A stretch of 45,064 nt of DNA, from assembly GCA_900469445.1 (NCBI GenBank), contig UBXM01000016.1:150468-195531 (forward strand), in the 5' to 3' direction. This DNA comes from Hyphomicrobiales bacterium. Its GTDB lineage: Bacteria > Pseudomonadota > Alphaproteobacteria > Rhizobiales > Rhizobiaceae. This document shows, piece after piece, positions 9,224 through 18,487 of the stretch. Position 1 is the stretch's first letter. Each line of letters begins with the position of its first letter. The translations under genes were made by a program, and so were the position numbers. Under the pieces are notes generated by a model, which did not search any database, was not told the DNA's origin, and saw only the letters and a program-made list of their open reading frames with translations.

Positions 9224-11796
9224 TTCCCCACCACTCCTCTCAGTCCACCGCCGATCAGCAAGGTCGCGTCCATCATCGCAACCGCCGGACCGATGCCGGA
9301 AACGGCAAGATAGCGCGGTTCCCAGCGAGGATGAAACTTGGATTTGAAGGCTTTCAAACCCTTGAAATTGTAAAACCGCTCGCCGTGTTCGAAGATCACG
9401 CTGCCGATCCGGTCCCAGGCCGGTGCCGCCTCGCGCTGCGCCATGCCGGAAAGCGGCGCCATGCCGAGATTGAACTGCCGGAAACCCGCATCGCGCAGAT
9501 ATTCCATGATCCTGACGAACAGAAAATCCATCGATCCTTTCGGGGCATCGGGTGCAAACCGCATCAGATCGACCGTGCCTTCCTGCTTCGTATCGGTGAC
9601 GGATAGCGTCGCGAAGGCAACGATCCGGCCCTCCTTGCGCAACACGCCAACGGGCTGCGACAACACGTAATCGTCCCGGAAGGCACCGAGCGAAAAGGTC
9701 TTTTCGCGCGTGTTGTGTTCGTCGAGCCAGCTGTCCGACACATCACGCAGCGCGTCGAGATGATCCGCAACCTGCTCCGGCTGCAGCATCTCGAATTCCA
9801 GTCCTTCGCGAACACCCTTGTTGATCGCCTGCCGCAGACCGGATAGCCGGCTACCTTTCAGCTCGAAGCTGGCAAGATCGACGACGGCGAGCTCACCCAG
9901 TCGAAAGGCCCGCATGCCGGCATCGGTGCAATAGGCGAGAAGTTCCGGTGAGATCTGGTAAAACACCGCCCTTCCGCCGCCGGTTCGCGCCTCTTCGACG
10001 AAGCGCCAGACCAGTTCGCTGATTTCATCGCTCGGCCCGACCGGATCGAAAAGCGCGATCCAGGACCGGCCCTGAATGCCATACATGATGAAGGCATTGC
10101 CGCTGGCAGAAAACATCAGCCGCTTGTCGCCCATGCGCACCAGATTGGCGTCGGCAAAATTCTGAGCCATGGCGATATCCGTCGCCCGCACAAGTTCGTC
10201 GGCGGTTGAAGGTTCCGATCGCCGCACCGCCGGGCGCAGCAGGCTGAATACCGATACCACCGCTGCCACGATGGCAATGCCGAGCATGGCGCGCAACCCG
10301 CGCGGCGCTTCGGCGGAAAATTCGAACTGCCACCAGAGTTCTCGGCTGTAATCCACTTCGCGATAGACGAAGAACAGGATTGTCGCCGCCGCCGAAACCA
10401 GGATCAGCATCGCCACGATCCAGGGCGGTGTCAGCGCCTGCCGCAGCATCGAGGCCGGCCGGTTGAACTGGCGGGCGCTGAGCAACAGCCCGGTCAGCAA
10501 CACCGCAAGGAATATGGCTTCGAACAATGCCAAAGCCTTCAGGAAGGAAAACAGCAGGCCGAGCGCCGTGCAGATGACCGCCGTCCACCAGGCGCCATCC
10601 AGCCTTTGCGCGATCCCGCGCGCGCAGACGAAAAGCAGGATGCCGATGACACTTGAGAGAAAATGCGCGCCCTCGATCAGCGGAAGCGGCATGAAATTGC
10701 CCAGAAAATCCAGGTTGGAATCGGGCGTCGGCGTCACGCTCGAAAGAACCAGCATCGCGCCGGCGATCAGTGCGAAGGCTGCCAGGAGCAACGGCGCCAG
10801 CCGGAATTCCAGCTTCCGTAGCGTCGAAGCGACCGGATGATTGGCGAGCTGCCGCGCTTCGAGCACGATGACGAACAGCGTCGCGATCGCAAGCGGCAGG
10901 ACGTGGTAGATGACACGGTAGAGGACAAGACTGCCGAGAACCTGGTCGATATCGACCGTGCTGCCGAGCGCCGCGACAATGACCGTCTCGAACACCCCAA
11001 GCCCCGCCGGCACATGGCTGAGCACGCCGGCGCCGACCGCAGTTGCATAGATCGCCAGAAACGACGGCCAGCCGATATCGGTCTGTGGCAGGAGGACGTA
11101 AAGGGTCGAGGCAGAGGCTGCGATATCCAGCGCGGTGATGAGAAACTGCTGCGACGAAGTCCGGCTGTCCGGCAACCGCACATGCACCCTGCCGAGCGCG
11201 ATTTCGCGACCGTTGCGACCGATGAAGACAAGAATACAAAGCGCGATGATGATGACGATCGCGATGATGCGGATCACCGTGCCGCTGACGCCGATGATCT
11301 CGCCGACGCGCGGAGCGGTGACAAGGCAGGCCAGTGCGGTCACCGAAAGCAGGCCGATACCGAAGGCGAAGGTAACGAAGGCGATCACCCGGCCGACATC
11401 CTCCGGTGACAGACCCAGCCTCGAATAACCACGGAAGCGGATCGCTCCGCCGCTCAGCGCTCCAAAACCGGCCGTATTTCCGACCGCATAGGCGCTGAAC
11501 GCCGTCATCGCCACCGGCACGGGCGGCAGTTTGCGTCCGATATAATCCAGCGCATTGAGATCGTATCCGACCAATGCTGCAAAGCTGAGCCCGGTGAAAA
11601 ACACGGCAAGCGCAATCGACGACCAGGAAGTCGCCATCAGCGCTTCTATCACCTCGTCATAGCTGACCTCGGTCGTCAGCTCATAGATGGCGAAGGCCGT
11701 AAAGCCGAAGACCAAAAGAACGATGAAGGAAACGAATATGCCGCGATGAGCCTGGAAAAAATCCCGGACGTGACTGCTAGGACTATTGGACGCCAT
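9220..11796 (-). CDS. lpiA: Bifunctional lysylphosphatidylglycerol synthase/flippase (MprF/LpiA)
   Basis: 858-aa inner-membrane protein. The N-terminal ~500 residues hold some 12-14 membrane segments (flippase part), and the C-terminal ~330 residues are a soluble DUF2156 acyltransferase-like domain that transfers lysine from Lys-tRNA to phosphatidylglycerol. The cationic lipid lowers surface charge and gives resistance to cationic peptides and acid; rhizobial lpiA is known to be induced at low pH. ATG at 11796 begins MASNSPSS ahead of the first charged/hydrophobic block; the Shine-Dalgarno is weak (GAGGC). First gene of the lpiA-acvB operon, divergent from the aromatic operon across 198 bases. 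Confidence 0.95.
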   Translation of the reverse strand: MASNSPSSHVRDFFQAHRGIFVSFIVLLVFGFTAFAIYELTTEVSYDEVIEALMATSWSSIALAVFFTGLSFAALVGYDLNALDYIGRKLPPVPVAMTAFSAYAVGNTAGFGALSGGAIRFRGYSRLGLSPEDVGRVIAFVTFAFGIGLLSVTALACLVTAPRVGEIIGVSGTVIRIIAIVIIIALCILVFIGRNGREIALGRVHVRLPDSRTSSQQFLITALDIAASASTLYVLLPQTDIGWPSFLAIYATAVGAGVLSHVPAGLGVFETVIVAALGSTVDIDQVLGSLVLYRVIYHVLPLAIATLFVIVLEARQLANHPVASTLRKLEFRLAPLLLAAFALIAGAMLVLSSVTPTPDSNLDFLGNFMPLPLIEGAHFLSSVIGILLFVCARGIAQRLDGAWWTAVICTALGLLFSFLKALALFEAIFLAVLLTGLLLSARQFNRPASMLRQALTPPWIVAMLILVSAAATILFFVYREVDYSRELWWQFEFSAEAPRGLRAMLGIAIVAAVVSVFSLLRPAVRRSEPSTADELVRATDIAMAQNFADANLVRMGDKRLMFSASGNAFIMYGIQGRSWIALFDPVGPSDEISELVWRFVEEARTGGGRAVFYQISPELLAYCTDAGMRAFRLGELAVVDLASFELKGSRLSGLRQAINKGVREGLEFEMLQPEQVADHLDALRDVSDSWLDEHNTREKTFSLGAFRDDYVLSQPVGVLRKEGRIVAFATLSVTDTKQEGTVDLMRFAPDAPKGSMDFLFVRIMEYLRDAGFRQFNLGMAPLSGMAQREAAPAWDRIGSVIFEHGERFYNFKGLKAFKSKFHPRWEPRYLAVSGIGPAVAMMDATLLIGGGLRGVVGK

Positions 11797-11905
11797 GGTC
11801 TGCTTTGCCTCGAAGACAAGCGATAAAATCTGGAAACGCGGAGCCTAAAGCAACCGGAACACGGCTTAAGTGTGTCACCGACCGATTTGCCGAAGCGCTT
11901 CTATC

Positions 11906-11921
11906 ATATTGTCGGCAATAT
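11906..11921. promoter_or_regulatory. Inverted repeat ATATTG-N4-CAATAT in divergent promoter region
   Basis: Perfect 6-bp arms around TCGG, placed 3 bases upstream of the -35 box of the aromatic operon and in the upstream region of lpiA. Its position would suit an activator of the operon or a site serving both directions. The regulator is unknown. Confidence 0.4.
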
Positions 11922-11924
11922 CGC

Positions 11925-11959
11925 TTGACGGATTTTGGGGCGTCCATATAGTTTAAACT
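11925..11959 (+). promoter_or_regulatory. Promoter of aromatic operon with operator-like palindrome on the -10
   Basis: TTGACG (11925-11930), 16-base spacer, TATAGT (11947-11952). A perfect 10-bp palindrome AGTTTAAACT (11950-11959) overlaps the 3' half of the -10 and the start region, where a repressor would block RNA polymerase. MarR-type regulators of aromatic-CoA operons often bind AT-rich dyads of this kind. No regulator gene lies next to the operon. Confidence 0.6.
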
Positions 11960-11994
11960 TAAAATAATGACACTGGGAACGTCGGGAGATATTC

Positions 11995-14337
11995 ATGCGC
12001 ATCGTCTGCATCGGTGGCGGTCCGGCAGGGCTTTATTTCGCCCTGCTGATGAAGAAGTTTCATCCCGAACATTCCATCTCGGTCGTCGAGCGTAACCGGC
12101 CTTACGACACATTCGGCTGGGGCGTGGTCTTTTCCGACGCCACCATGGTGTCGATGCGTGCCTGGGATCCGGACAGTGCTGCCGAGATCGAAGACGCCTT
12201 CAATCACTGGGACGATATCGAGCTTCTGTTCAAGGGCACCCGCCAGCGCACATCCGGCCACGGTTTCGTCGGCATCGGCCGCAAGAAACTTTTGAACATC
12301 CTGCAGCGCCGCTGCGAGGCGCTTGGTGTCGAACTGGTGTTTGAAACCGATAGCGATGGTGACACCGACTACCCCGATGCCGACCTGATCATCGCTTCCG
12401 ACGGCTTCAACTCGAAAATCCGCAACCGCTATCCGCAGGTCTTCGAGCCGGATCTGGCGGTGCGTCCGAACCGCTACATCTGGCTCGGCACCAACAAGCT
12501 CTTCGATGCCTTCACCTTCGATTTCCGCAGGACGGACCACGGCTGGTTCCAGGCGCATATCTACAAGTTCGACGAAAACACCTCGACCTTCATCGTCGAG
12601 ACGACCGAGGAAGCCTACGAAAAACACGGCCTCGGGCAGATGGATCAGCAGGCTTCGATCGACTTCTGCCAGGACCTGTTTTCCGAAGTGCTGGAAGGCG
12701 CCGAACTGATGACCAATGCCCGGCATCTGCGCGGTTCCGCCTGGCTGAATTTCAACCGCCTGATCTGCGGCAAGTGGAGCCATTTCAATGGCAATTCCCA
12801 TGTCGTGCTGATGGGCGACGCCGCCCATACAGCGCATTTCGCCATCGGTTCCGGCACCAAGCTTGCGATCGACGACGCGATTGAACTGACCAATCAGTTC
12901 AACCGGCTCGGCCATTCAAAGGATGCCATTCCTGAGGTTCTGAAAACCTACGAGGAGATCCGCCGCGTCGATGTCGCCCGCATCCAGAATGCCGCTCGCA
13001 ACGCGATGGAATGGTTCGAAGTGGTAGGCGAGCGTTATGCCGACACGCTGGAACCACCGCAATTCATGTATTCCATGCTGACCCGCTCGCAGCGCATCAG
13101 CCACGAGAACCTGCGCCTTCGCGATCCGGTCTGGCTCGAAGGTTACGAACGCTGGTTCGCGGAAAGGAACGGCATCGAAGTGCGGGACAATGGCCGCACC
13201 CTGCCGCCGATGTTCACCCCCTATTCGCTGCGCGGTACCGACCTCAAAAACCGCATCGTCATGTCGCCGATGGCGATGTATTCCGCAAAGGACGGGCTGC
13301 TCGACGATTTCCACCTCGTCCATCTCGGTTCCCGCGCACTCGGCGGTGCAGGTCTCGTTTTTGCCGAAATGACCTGCGTCTCACCGGACGCCCGCATCAC
13401 CCCCGGCTGCCTCGGCCTGTGGAACGACGAACAGGCCAAGGGTTGGAAGCGTTTCGTTACCTTCGTCCACGCCAATTCGGACGCCAAGGTCGGCATCCAG
13501 CTTGGTCATGCAGGGCGCAAAGGCGCGACGAAGCTCGCCTGGGAAGGTATCGACCAGCCACTGGAAGGTGGCGAATGGCCGCTGATTTCCGCCTCCGCGC
13601 TGCCCTATCTGAAAAATAGCCAGGTACCGAAAGCGATGGACCGGGCAGACATGGACCGAGTAAAGGCCGATCATGTCCGTGCCGCGCACTACGCCGCCGA
13701 GGCGGGAGCCGACTGGCTCGAGCTTCACTGCGCCCACGGTTATCTTCTGTCCAGTTTCCTCTCGCCGCTCACCAATATCCGCACCGATGAATATGGCGGC
13801 AGCCACGAAAACCGCGCCCGTTATCCGCTGGAAGTGTTTGCCGCGATCCGCGAGGTCTGGCCGTCCGACAAGCCGATCTCCGTGCGCCTCTCCTGCCATG
13901 ACTGGGCAGAGGGCGGTAATACGCCGGAGGATGCCGCAATCTTCGCAAAAATGTTCAAGGAGGCTGGCGCAGACCTGATCGACTGCTCCTCCGGCCAAGT
14001 ATCGAAGGAGGAAAAGCCGGTCTATGGCCGTCTGTTCCAGACGCCTTTCTCCGACAAGATCCGCAACGAGATCGGCATCCCGACCATCGCCGTCGGCGCG
14101 ATTTCCGAAGCGGATCAGGCAAACTCGATCATCGCCGCCGGCCGTGCCGATCTCTGCGCCGTCGCCCGCCCGCATCTTGCCGACCCGGCCTGGGTTCTGC
14201 ACGAGGCGGCAAAGATCGGCCTGACCAGCATCGCCTGGCCGAAACAGTATCTGTCCGGCAAGGCGCAGTATGAGACGGGCCTTGCCCGCGCCGCAGCAGC
14301 ACCGCCCCCTGTCGGCCCCTCGATCGCCGCCAGATAG
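11995..14337 (+). CDS. Salicylyl-CoA 5-hydroxylase / 2-aminobenzoyl-CoA monooxygenase-reductase fusion
   Basis: 780-aa two-domain flavoenzyme. Residues ~1-390 are a FAD aromatic hydroxylase: GGGPAGLY near the start, and [14 protein letters not shown] near residue 277 as second FAD motif. Residues ~400-765 are an old-yellow-enzyme-type reductase ([40 protein letters not shown]). The order and size match 2-aminobenzoyl-CoA monooxygenase/reductase of Azoarcus evansii, which hydroxylates and then dearomatises the CoA-bound ring; homologues are also named salicylyl-CoA 5-hydroxylase. ATG at 11995 is preceded by GGGAGA. First gene of an eight-gene operon. The exact substrate (anthranilyl- or salicylyl-CoA) cannot be told from sequence. 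Confidence 0.9.
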   Translation: MRIVCIGGGPAGLYFALLMKKFHPEHSISVVERNRPYDTFGWGVVFSDATMVSMRAWDPDSAAEIEDAFNHWDDIELLFKGTRQRTSGHGFVGIGRKKLLNILQRRCEALGVELVFETDSDGDTDYPDADLIIASDGFNSKIRNRYPQVFEPDLAVRPNRYIWLGTNKLFDAFTFDFRRTDHGWFQAHIYKFDENTSTFIVETTEEAYEKHGLGQMDQQASIDFCQDLFSEVLEGAELMTNARHLRGSAWLNFNRLICGKWSHFNGNSHVVLMGDAAHTAHFAIGSGTKLAIDDAIELTNQFNRLGHSKDAIPEVLKTYEEIRRVDVARIQNAARNAMEWFEVVGERYADTLEPPQFMYSMLTRSQRISHENLRLRDPVWLEGYERWFAERNGIEVRDNGRTLPPMFTPYSLRGTDLKNRIVMSPMAMYSAKDGLLDDFHLVHLGSRALGGAGLVFAEMTCVSPDARITPGCLGLWNDEQAKGWKRFVTFVHANSDAKVGIQLGHAGRKGATKLAWEGIDQPLEGGEWPLISASALPYLKNSQVPKAMDRADMDRVKADHVRAAHYAAEAGADWLELHCAHGYLLSSFLSPLTNIRTDEYGGSHENRARYPLEVFAAIREVWPSDKPISVRLSCHDWAEGGNTPEDAAIFAKMFKEAGADLIDCSSGQVSKEEKPVYGRLFQTPFSDKIRNEIGIPTIAVGAISEADQANSIIAAGRADLCAVARPHLADPAWVLHEAAKIGLTSIAWPKQYLSGKAQYETGLARAAAAPPPVGPSIAAR

Positions 14338-14346
14338 GATCGCAGG

Positions 14347-15141
14347 ATGAACATGGTTTCCGGCAAACTTACAGGCCACCACGCTCTCGTCACGGGTGCA
14401 GGCTCGGGCATAGGCGCAGCGATCGCAAGGTCTCTCGTCGAGGCCGGCGCACGCGTGACCCTGGCCGGACGCCGGAGCGAACCGCTACAGGCACTCTCCG
14501 CCGAACTGGGAGCCGACCGGACCTCTATCCTCTCGGGCTTCGACGTGACGGATGCCGCAGCGATAGAAACCGGACTGAAACAGGCGCGCGAAAAATTCGG
14601 ACCGGTCACGATCCTCGTCAACAATGCCGGCGAAGGCCCGAGCGCGCCGTTCGAAAAGACCTCGCTCGACCTGTGGAACCGGGTAATCGCCGTGGATCTA
14701 ACAGGCGTCTTTCAGGTGACCCAGGCCGTCTTGCCGGACCTGAAGGCGCATGGCGTAGGCGCCCGCATCATCAACATCGCCTCGACCGCCGGATTGACCG
14801 GCTACGCTTATGTCTCCGCTTACGTGGCAGCAAAACACGGTGTCGTCGGCATGACCCGCGCATTGGCGCTGGAACTGGCAAAGACCGGCGTGACGGTGAA
14901 TGCGGTGTGCCCCGGCTTTACCGACACGCCGCTGATCGCCCGCTCGGTCGAGACGATCGTCGAAAAGACCGGCCGCAGCCGGCAAGACGCATTGAAGGAA
15001 TTCACCAAGCACAATCCGCAGGGGCGGCTGGTGCAGCCGGAGGAAGTCGCAGACACCGTTCTGTGGCTGGCTTCGCCCGCCGCCCAATCGATCAATGGAC
15101 AGGCAATCGCGGTTGCCGGTGGGGAAGTCCTGGCTGGCTGA
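14347..15141 (+). CDS. SDR family 3-hydroxyacyl-CoA-type dehydrogenase
   Basis: 264-aa classical short-chain dehydrogenase. It has the TGAGSGIGAA cofactor loop, NNAG, a catalytic Ser in NIAS, Tyr-Lys in AYVAAK, and PGFTDT after the active site. The charged ...RR after the second beta strand suggests NADP(H) is possible. By its place directly behind the monooxygenase/reductase it probably oxidises or reduces a ring hydroxyl/keto group of the alicyclic CoA intermediate. ATG at 14347, 9 bases after the previous stop; a second ATG two codons on is also possible. Confidence 0.85.
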   Translation: MNMVSGKLTGHHALVTGAGSGIGAAIARSLVEAGARVTLAGRRSEPLQALSAELGADRTSILSGFDVTDAAAIETGLKQAREKFGPVTILVNNAGEGPSAPFEKTSLDLWNRVIAVDLTGVFQVTQAVLPDLKAHGVGARIINIASTAGLTGYAYVSAYVAAKHGVVGMTRALALELAKTGVTVNAVCPGFTDTPLIARSVETIVEKTGRSRQDALKEFTKHNPQGRLVQPEEVADTVLWLASPAAQSINGQAIAVAGGEVLAG

Positions 15142-15183
15142 TCGACCGCCATGACGTAAGGGAAGAGAACCTGGGAGAGCGAT

Positions 15184-15630
15184 ATGCAACTGGAAAAGGG
15201 CATAACCGAAAACGGCCACGGATTTGACGGCACCACCTGGAACATCCTGGGGCAGGTCTATTTCCCCAAGGCCGTCAGCGACGACACGTTCGCGTTCGAG
15301 ACGAACAGCCTGCCGGGCCAGTTCGTGCCGGTCCATATCCACCCGACACAAGACGAGTTCATCCTCGTGCAGGAGGGTGAGCTCGACCTGAAGCTGGACG
15401 GCCAGTGGGTCAAGGCGAAGGCTGGAGATCTGGTGCGTATGCCCCGTGGCATTCCGCACGGCTATTTCAACAAATCCGACAAGCCGTGCCGGGCGCTTTT
15501 CTGGGTGTCTCCGGCCCGCCAGCTCAAAGAGCTTTTCGAAGAACTGCACGAGATGACCGATGTGGAAGAAATCGTGAAGGTTTCTGCCGCGCATGAGGTC
15601 GATTTCCTGCCGCCGAGCGCCAACGACTGA
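15184..15630 (+). CDS. Cupin domain protein
   Basis: 148-aa single-cupin protein. Motif 1 is [19 protein letters not shown], with the metal-ligand pattern H-x-H-x5-E..., and motif 2 is MPRGIPHGY, with the final His. It is therefore likely a metal-binding beta-barrel. Small cupins of this sort recur in CoA-dependent aromatic clusters, with no proven role; a dioxygenase, isomerase or sensor function is possible. Start behind GGGAGAG, 42 bases after the SDR stop, the largest gap within this operon. Confidence 0.8.
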   Translation: MQLEKGITENGHGFDGTTWNILGQVYFPKAVSDDTFAFETNSLPGQFVPVHIHPTQDEFILVQEGELDLKLDGQWVKAKAGDLVRMPRGIPHGYFNKSDKPCRALFWVSPARQLKELFEELHEMTDVEEIVKVSAAHEVDFLPPSAND

Positions 15631-15670
15631 CAGCGCGACAGTCCAGGCGCCGAAAAGGGAGAGAAAAGAC

Positions 15671-16501
15671 ATGAGCGACGTGAGGCAAAGCTTCCGCGAT
15701 TATCAGGCGAAACACTTCCTTTGGGAGGTGAGCGAAAACGGCCGTGTCGGCACAATCCGGCTCAACCGTCCGGAGCGCAAGAACCCGCTGACCTTCGAAA
15801 GCTACGCCGAACTGCGCGATCTCGTCCGCGATCTTGCCTATGCCTCCGATATCCGCGCCATCGTCCTGACCGGGGCCGGCGGCAACTTTTCTTCCGGCGG
15901 CGACGTCTTCGAGATCATCGAACCGCTGACGAAAATGGCGATGCCCGATCTTCTGGCCTTCACCCGCATGACCGGCGATCTGGTCAAGGCGATGAAGAAA
16001 TGCCCGCAGCCGATCGTGGCGTCAGTCGACGGCATCTGCGCCGGTGCCGGCGCGATCCTCGCCATGGCATCCGACTTGAGGCTTGCGACACCGGAAGCGA
16101 AAACCGCCTTCCTTTTCACCCGCGTCGGACTGGCAGGCGCAGACATGGGCGCCTGCGGGATCCTGCCGCGCATCATCGGCCAGGGCCGCGCCGCCGAGCT
16201 TCTCTTTACCGGCCGCTCTATGACGGCTGATGAGGGTCACGCCTGGGGTTTCTTCAACGCCATTCACGCAGCGGACGCGCTGGAAATCGAAGCACTGAAA
16301 CTCGCCCATTCGCTCGCCGATGGTCCGTGGTTCGCCCATACGATGACCAAAACCATGCTGAACCAGGAATGGGCCATGGGCCTCGACGAGATGATCGAGA
16401 GCGAAGCCCAGGCACAGGCCATCTGCATGGCCACCAAGGATTTCCGCCGGGCTTTCGAGGCTTTCGCAGCAAAACGCAAACCGGCCTTCGAGGGCAACTG
16501 A
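15671..16501 (+). CDS. Atypical crotonase-fold (enoyl-CoA hydratase/isomerase family) protein
   Basis: 276-aa crotonase. The CoA/oxyanion-hole elements are recognisable (GNFSSGGDV and the GICAGAGAI turn). Aligned by eye with rat enoyl-CoA hydratase, the two catalytic glutamates are absent: the E144 position is Ile129, in GAILAMASD, and the E164 position falls on Phe149/Thr150. A GADMGACG turn with Asp158 follows. It is therefore unlikely to be a plain hydratase; a ring-opening hydrolase or an isomerase of the alicyclic beta-keto-CoA intermediate would fit the operon. ATG at 15671 behind GGGAGA; the frame open to 15593 overlaps the cupin gene and is rejected. Its TGA shares one base with the next ATG. 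Confidence 0.85.
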   Translation: MSDVRQSFRDYQAKHFLWEVSENGRVGTIRLNRPERKNPLTFESYAELRDLVRDLAYASDIRAIVLTGAGGNFSSGGDVFEIIEPLTKMAMPDLLAFTRMTGDLVKAMKKCPQPIVASVDGICAGAGAILAMASDLRLATPEAKTAFLFTRVGLAGADMGACGILPRIIGQGRAAELLFTGRSMTADEGHAWGFFNAIHAADALEIEALKLAHSLADGPWFAHTMTKTMLNQEWAMGLDEMIESEAQAQAICMATKDFRRAFEAFAAKRKPAFEGN

Positions 16502-17676
16502 TGGCCGTGCACTCGACACTCACCGGCCCCTCGCGCGATTTCCTCGACTGGCCTTTCTTCGACGCCAGCCACAAGGCGCTTGCGGAAAAACTCGACGCCT
16601 TCGCAGCCTCCGGCGCGCTTGCCGATATCGATCACGCCGACACCGACAAGGCCTGCCGCAGGCTTGTAAGATCACTGGGCGAAGCGGGCCTGCTCGATGC
16701 CGCAACCGGCGCTGGCGGTGAGCAACCGATCGACAGCCGTGCCGCCTGCCTGACCCGTGAAACGCTGGCCTGGCATGACGGACTGGCCGATTTCGCCTTC
16801 GCTATGCAGGGCCTCGGCACCGGCGCAATCGGCCTGTCCGGCTCGGAAGACCTGCGTCGCACAGTGCTGCCGAAAGCCCGATCCGGCGAATGGATCGCAG
16901 CCTTCGCCCTGTCGGAAAAAGATGCGGGCTCAGACGTCGCCGCCATGGCCTGCGCCGCCCGCAAGGATGGCGACCACTATGTGCTGGACGGTGAAAAGAC
17001 CTGGATTTCCAATGGCGGCATCGCCGATGTCTACACGGTCTTTGCCCGCACCGGCGAGGCACCGGGCACACGCGGCATTTCCGCCTTTATCGTCTTCGCC
17101 GACGATCCCGGCTTTTCCATCACCGAGCGCATCGACGTGATCGCCCCGCATCCGCTGGCAACGATCCGCTTCGACAATTGCCGTATCCCGGCATCGCGGC
17201 TGCTCGGCACGCCCGGCGAAGGTTTCAAGATCGCCATGCGCACGCTCGACATTTTTCGCGCCTCGGTCGCCGCCGCCGCTTTGGGTTTTGCCAAACGCGC
17301 GCTGGACGAAGCGCTTGCCCATGCAAAAACGCGAAGAATGTTCGGCAATACGCTGTCCGACCTGCAACTGACCCAGGCGGCCTTGGGCGACATGGCAGTC
17401 GAGATCGATGCCGCATCGCTCCTGACCTACCGCGCCGCCTGGCGCCGCGACGTACAGGGCCTGCCGACCACGAAAGAAGCGGCGATGGCAAAAATGGTCG
17501 CCACCGAAAACGCCCAGAAAGTCATCGACCGCGCCGTGCAGATGTTCGGCGGCCGCGGCGTGCGTGTCGGCGAGATCACCGAAAGCCTCTACCGGGAAAT
17601 CCGGGCCCTGCGCATCTATGAAGGCGCGACCGAAGTCCAGAAACTCATCATCGCCCGCGAATTGTTGAAGGCGTGA
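16501..17676 (+). CDS. Acyl-CoA dehydrogenase
   Basis: 391-aa FAD acyl-CoA dehydrogenase of normal length. It has [12 protein letters not shown] (FAD/substrate loop), [20 protein letters not shown], and the C-terminal YEGATEVQ whose Glu is in the place of the medium-chain enzyme's catalytic base. It would introduce a double bond alpha-beta to the thioester during beta-oxidation of the ring-derived CoA ester. Starts with ATGGCCGTG overlapping the crotonase stop by one base (TGATG), so it is translationally coupled. Confidence 0.92.
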   Translation: MAVHSTLTGPSRDFLDWPFFDASHKALAEKLDAFAASGALADIDHADTDKACRRLVRSLGEAGLLDAATGAGGEQPIDSRAACLTRETLAWHDGLADFAFAMQGLGTGAIGLSGSEDLRRTVLPKARSGEWIAAFALSEKDAGSDVAAMACAARKDGDHYVLDGEKTWISNGGIADVYTVFARTGEAPGTRGISAFIVFADDPGFSITERIDVIAPHPLATIRFDNCRIPASRLLGTPGEGFKIAMRTLDIFRASVAAAALGFAKRALDEALAHAKTRRMFGNTLSDLQLTQAALGDMAVEIDAASLLTYRAAWRRDVQGLPTTKEAAMAKMVATENAQKVIDRAVQMFGGRGVRVGEITESLYREIRALRIYEGATEVQKLIIARELLKA

Positions 17677-17678
17677 CC

Positions 17679-18110
17679 ATGGCTTACACGACAACGCGCC
17701 GACTGAATTTCGGAGACTGCGACCCCTCGGGCATCGCTTACTTTCCCTCCTATCTGCACATCATGGTCGGGGTTTACGAAGAGTTCTTCGAAAACCTCGG
17801 ATTTCCGTGGCCCGAAATGATCAACAAGCGAAAGCTCGGCTTTCCGACCGTCACATTGGATCTCACCTTCACCAATCCCGGTTTCCACGGCGACCGAATG
17901 GATTTCACCCTGAAGGTCGCAAGGCTCGGCAACAGTTCGCTCGATCTCGAACACGAGGTTCGCGCCGAAAACCGTCTGCTCTGGACGGCCCGGCAAAGGC
18001 TTGTCCTCACCTCTCACGAAACCAACAAGGCCTGCCCCTGGCCGGATGATCTGCGCACCGCGCTGACACAGCATTTGGAGAACGAAGATGCACACCATTC
18101 TGCAGCCTGA
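17679..18110 (+). CDS. Hotdog-fold acyl-CoA thioesterase (4-hydroxybenzoyl-CoA thioesterase type)
   Basis: 143-aa single hotdog domain with the family motif NFGDCDPSGIAYFP, in which the Asp before PSG is the usual catalytic acid. In CoA-linked aromatic pathways such enzymes release CoA from stalled aryl-CoA esters. ATG at 17679 lies 7 bases after AAGG; a GTG two codons earlier, overlapping the previous stop, is possible. Its 3' end overlaps the RidA-like gene by 23 bases. Confidence 0.88.
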   Translation: MAYTTTRRLNFGDCDPSGIAYFPSYLHIMVGVYEEFFENLGFPWPEMINKRKLGFPTVTLDLTFTNPGFHGDRMDFTLKVARLGNSSLDLEHEVRAENRLLWTARQRLVLTSHETNKACPWPDDLRTALTQHLENEDAHHSAA

Positions 18111-18483
18111 AGGCTGGGCCAAACCGATCGGTTACGCCAACGGCGTATCTGCCTCCGGCCGCCAGATCTTCGTCGGCGGGCAGATCGGCTGGAATGCTCA
18201 GTGCCGGTTCGAAACGGACGATTTTGTCGGCCAGGTGAAACAGACGCTGGAAAACATCGTGGCCGTGCTGGCCGCAGGCGGCGCAAAGCCGGAACACATC
18301 ACCACCATGACCTGGTATTTCACCGACAAGGCCGAATATCTCGGCAACCTGAAGGGCATCGGCCAAGCCTATCGCGAAGTGATCGGCAAGAATTTCCCGG
18401 CCATGGCGGCGATGCAGGTCGTGGCACTTATCGAAGACCGCGCCAAGATCGAAATCCAGGCGACCGCCGTCGTTCCGGAGTAA
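18088..18483 (+). CDS. RidA (YjgF/YER057c/UK114) family protein lacking the deaminase Arg
   Basis: 131-aa RidA-fold protein (GGQIGWNA, FPAMAAMQV, KIEIQATAVV). Canonical RidA hydrolyses reactive enamines/imines using an Arg in the PARSCVEV segment. Here the aligned segment reads PAMAAMQV, with Met106 replacing that Arg, so it belongs to the Rid groups without proven deaminase activity. Pathways of the 2-aminobenzoyl-CoA type make enamine/imine intermediates, which may explain its presence. The start ATG at 18088 lies inside the thioesterase gene behind GGAG (18078-18081). Confidence 0.88.
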   Translation: MHTILQPEGWAKPIGYANGVSASGRQIFVGGQIGWNAQCRFETDDFVGQVKQTLENIVAVLAAGGAKPEHITTMTWYFTDKAEYLGNLKGIGQAYREVIGKNFPAMAAMQVVALIEDRAKIEIQATAVVPE

Positions 18484-18487
18484 AGCC

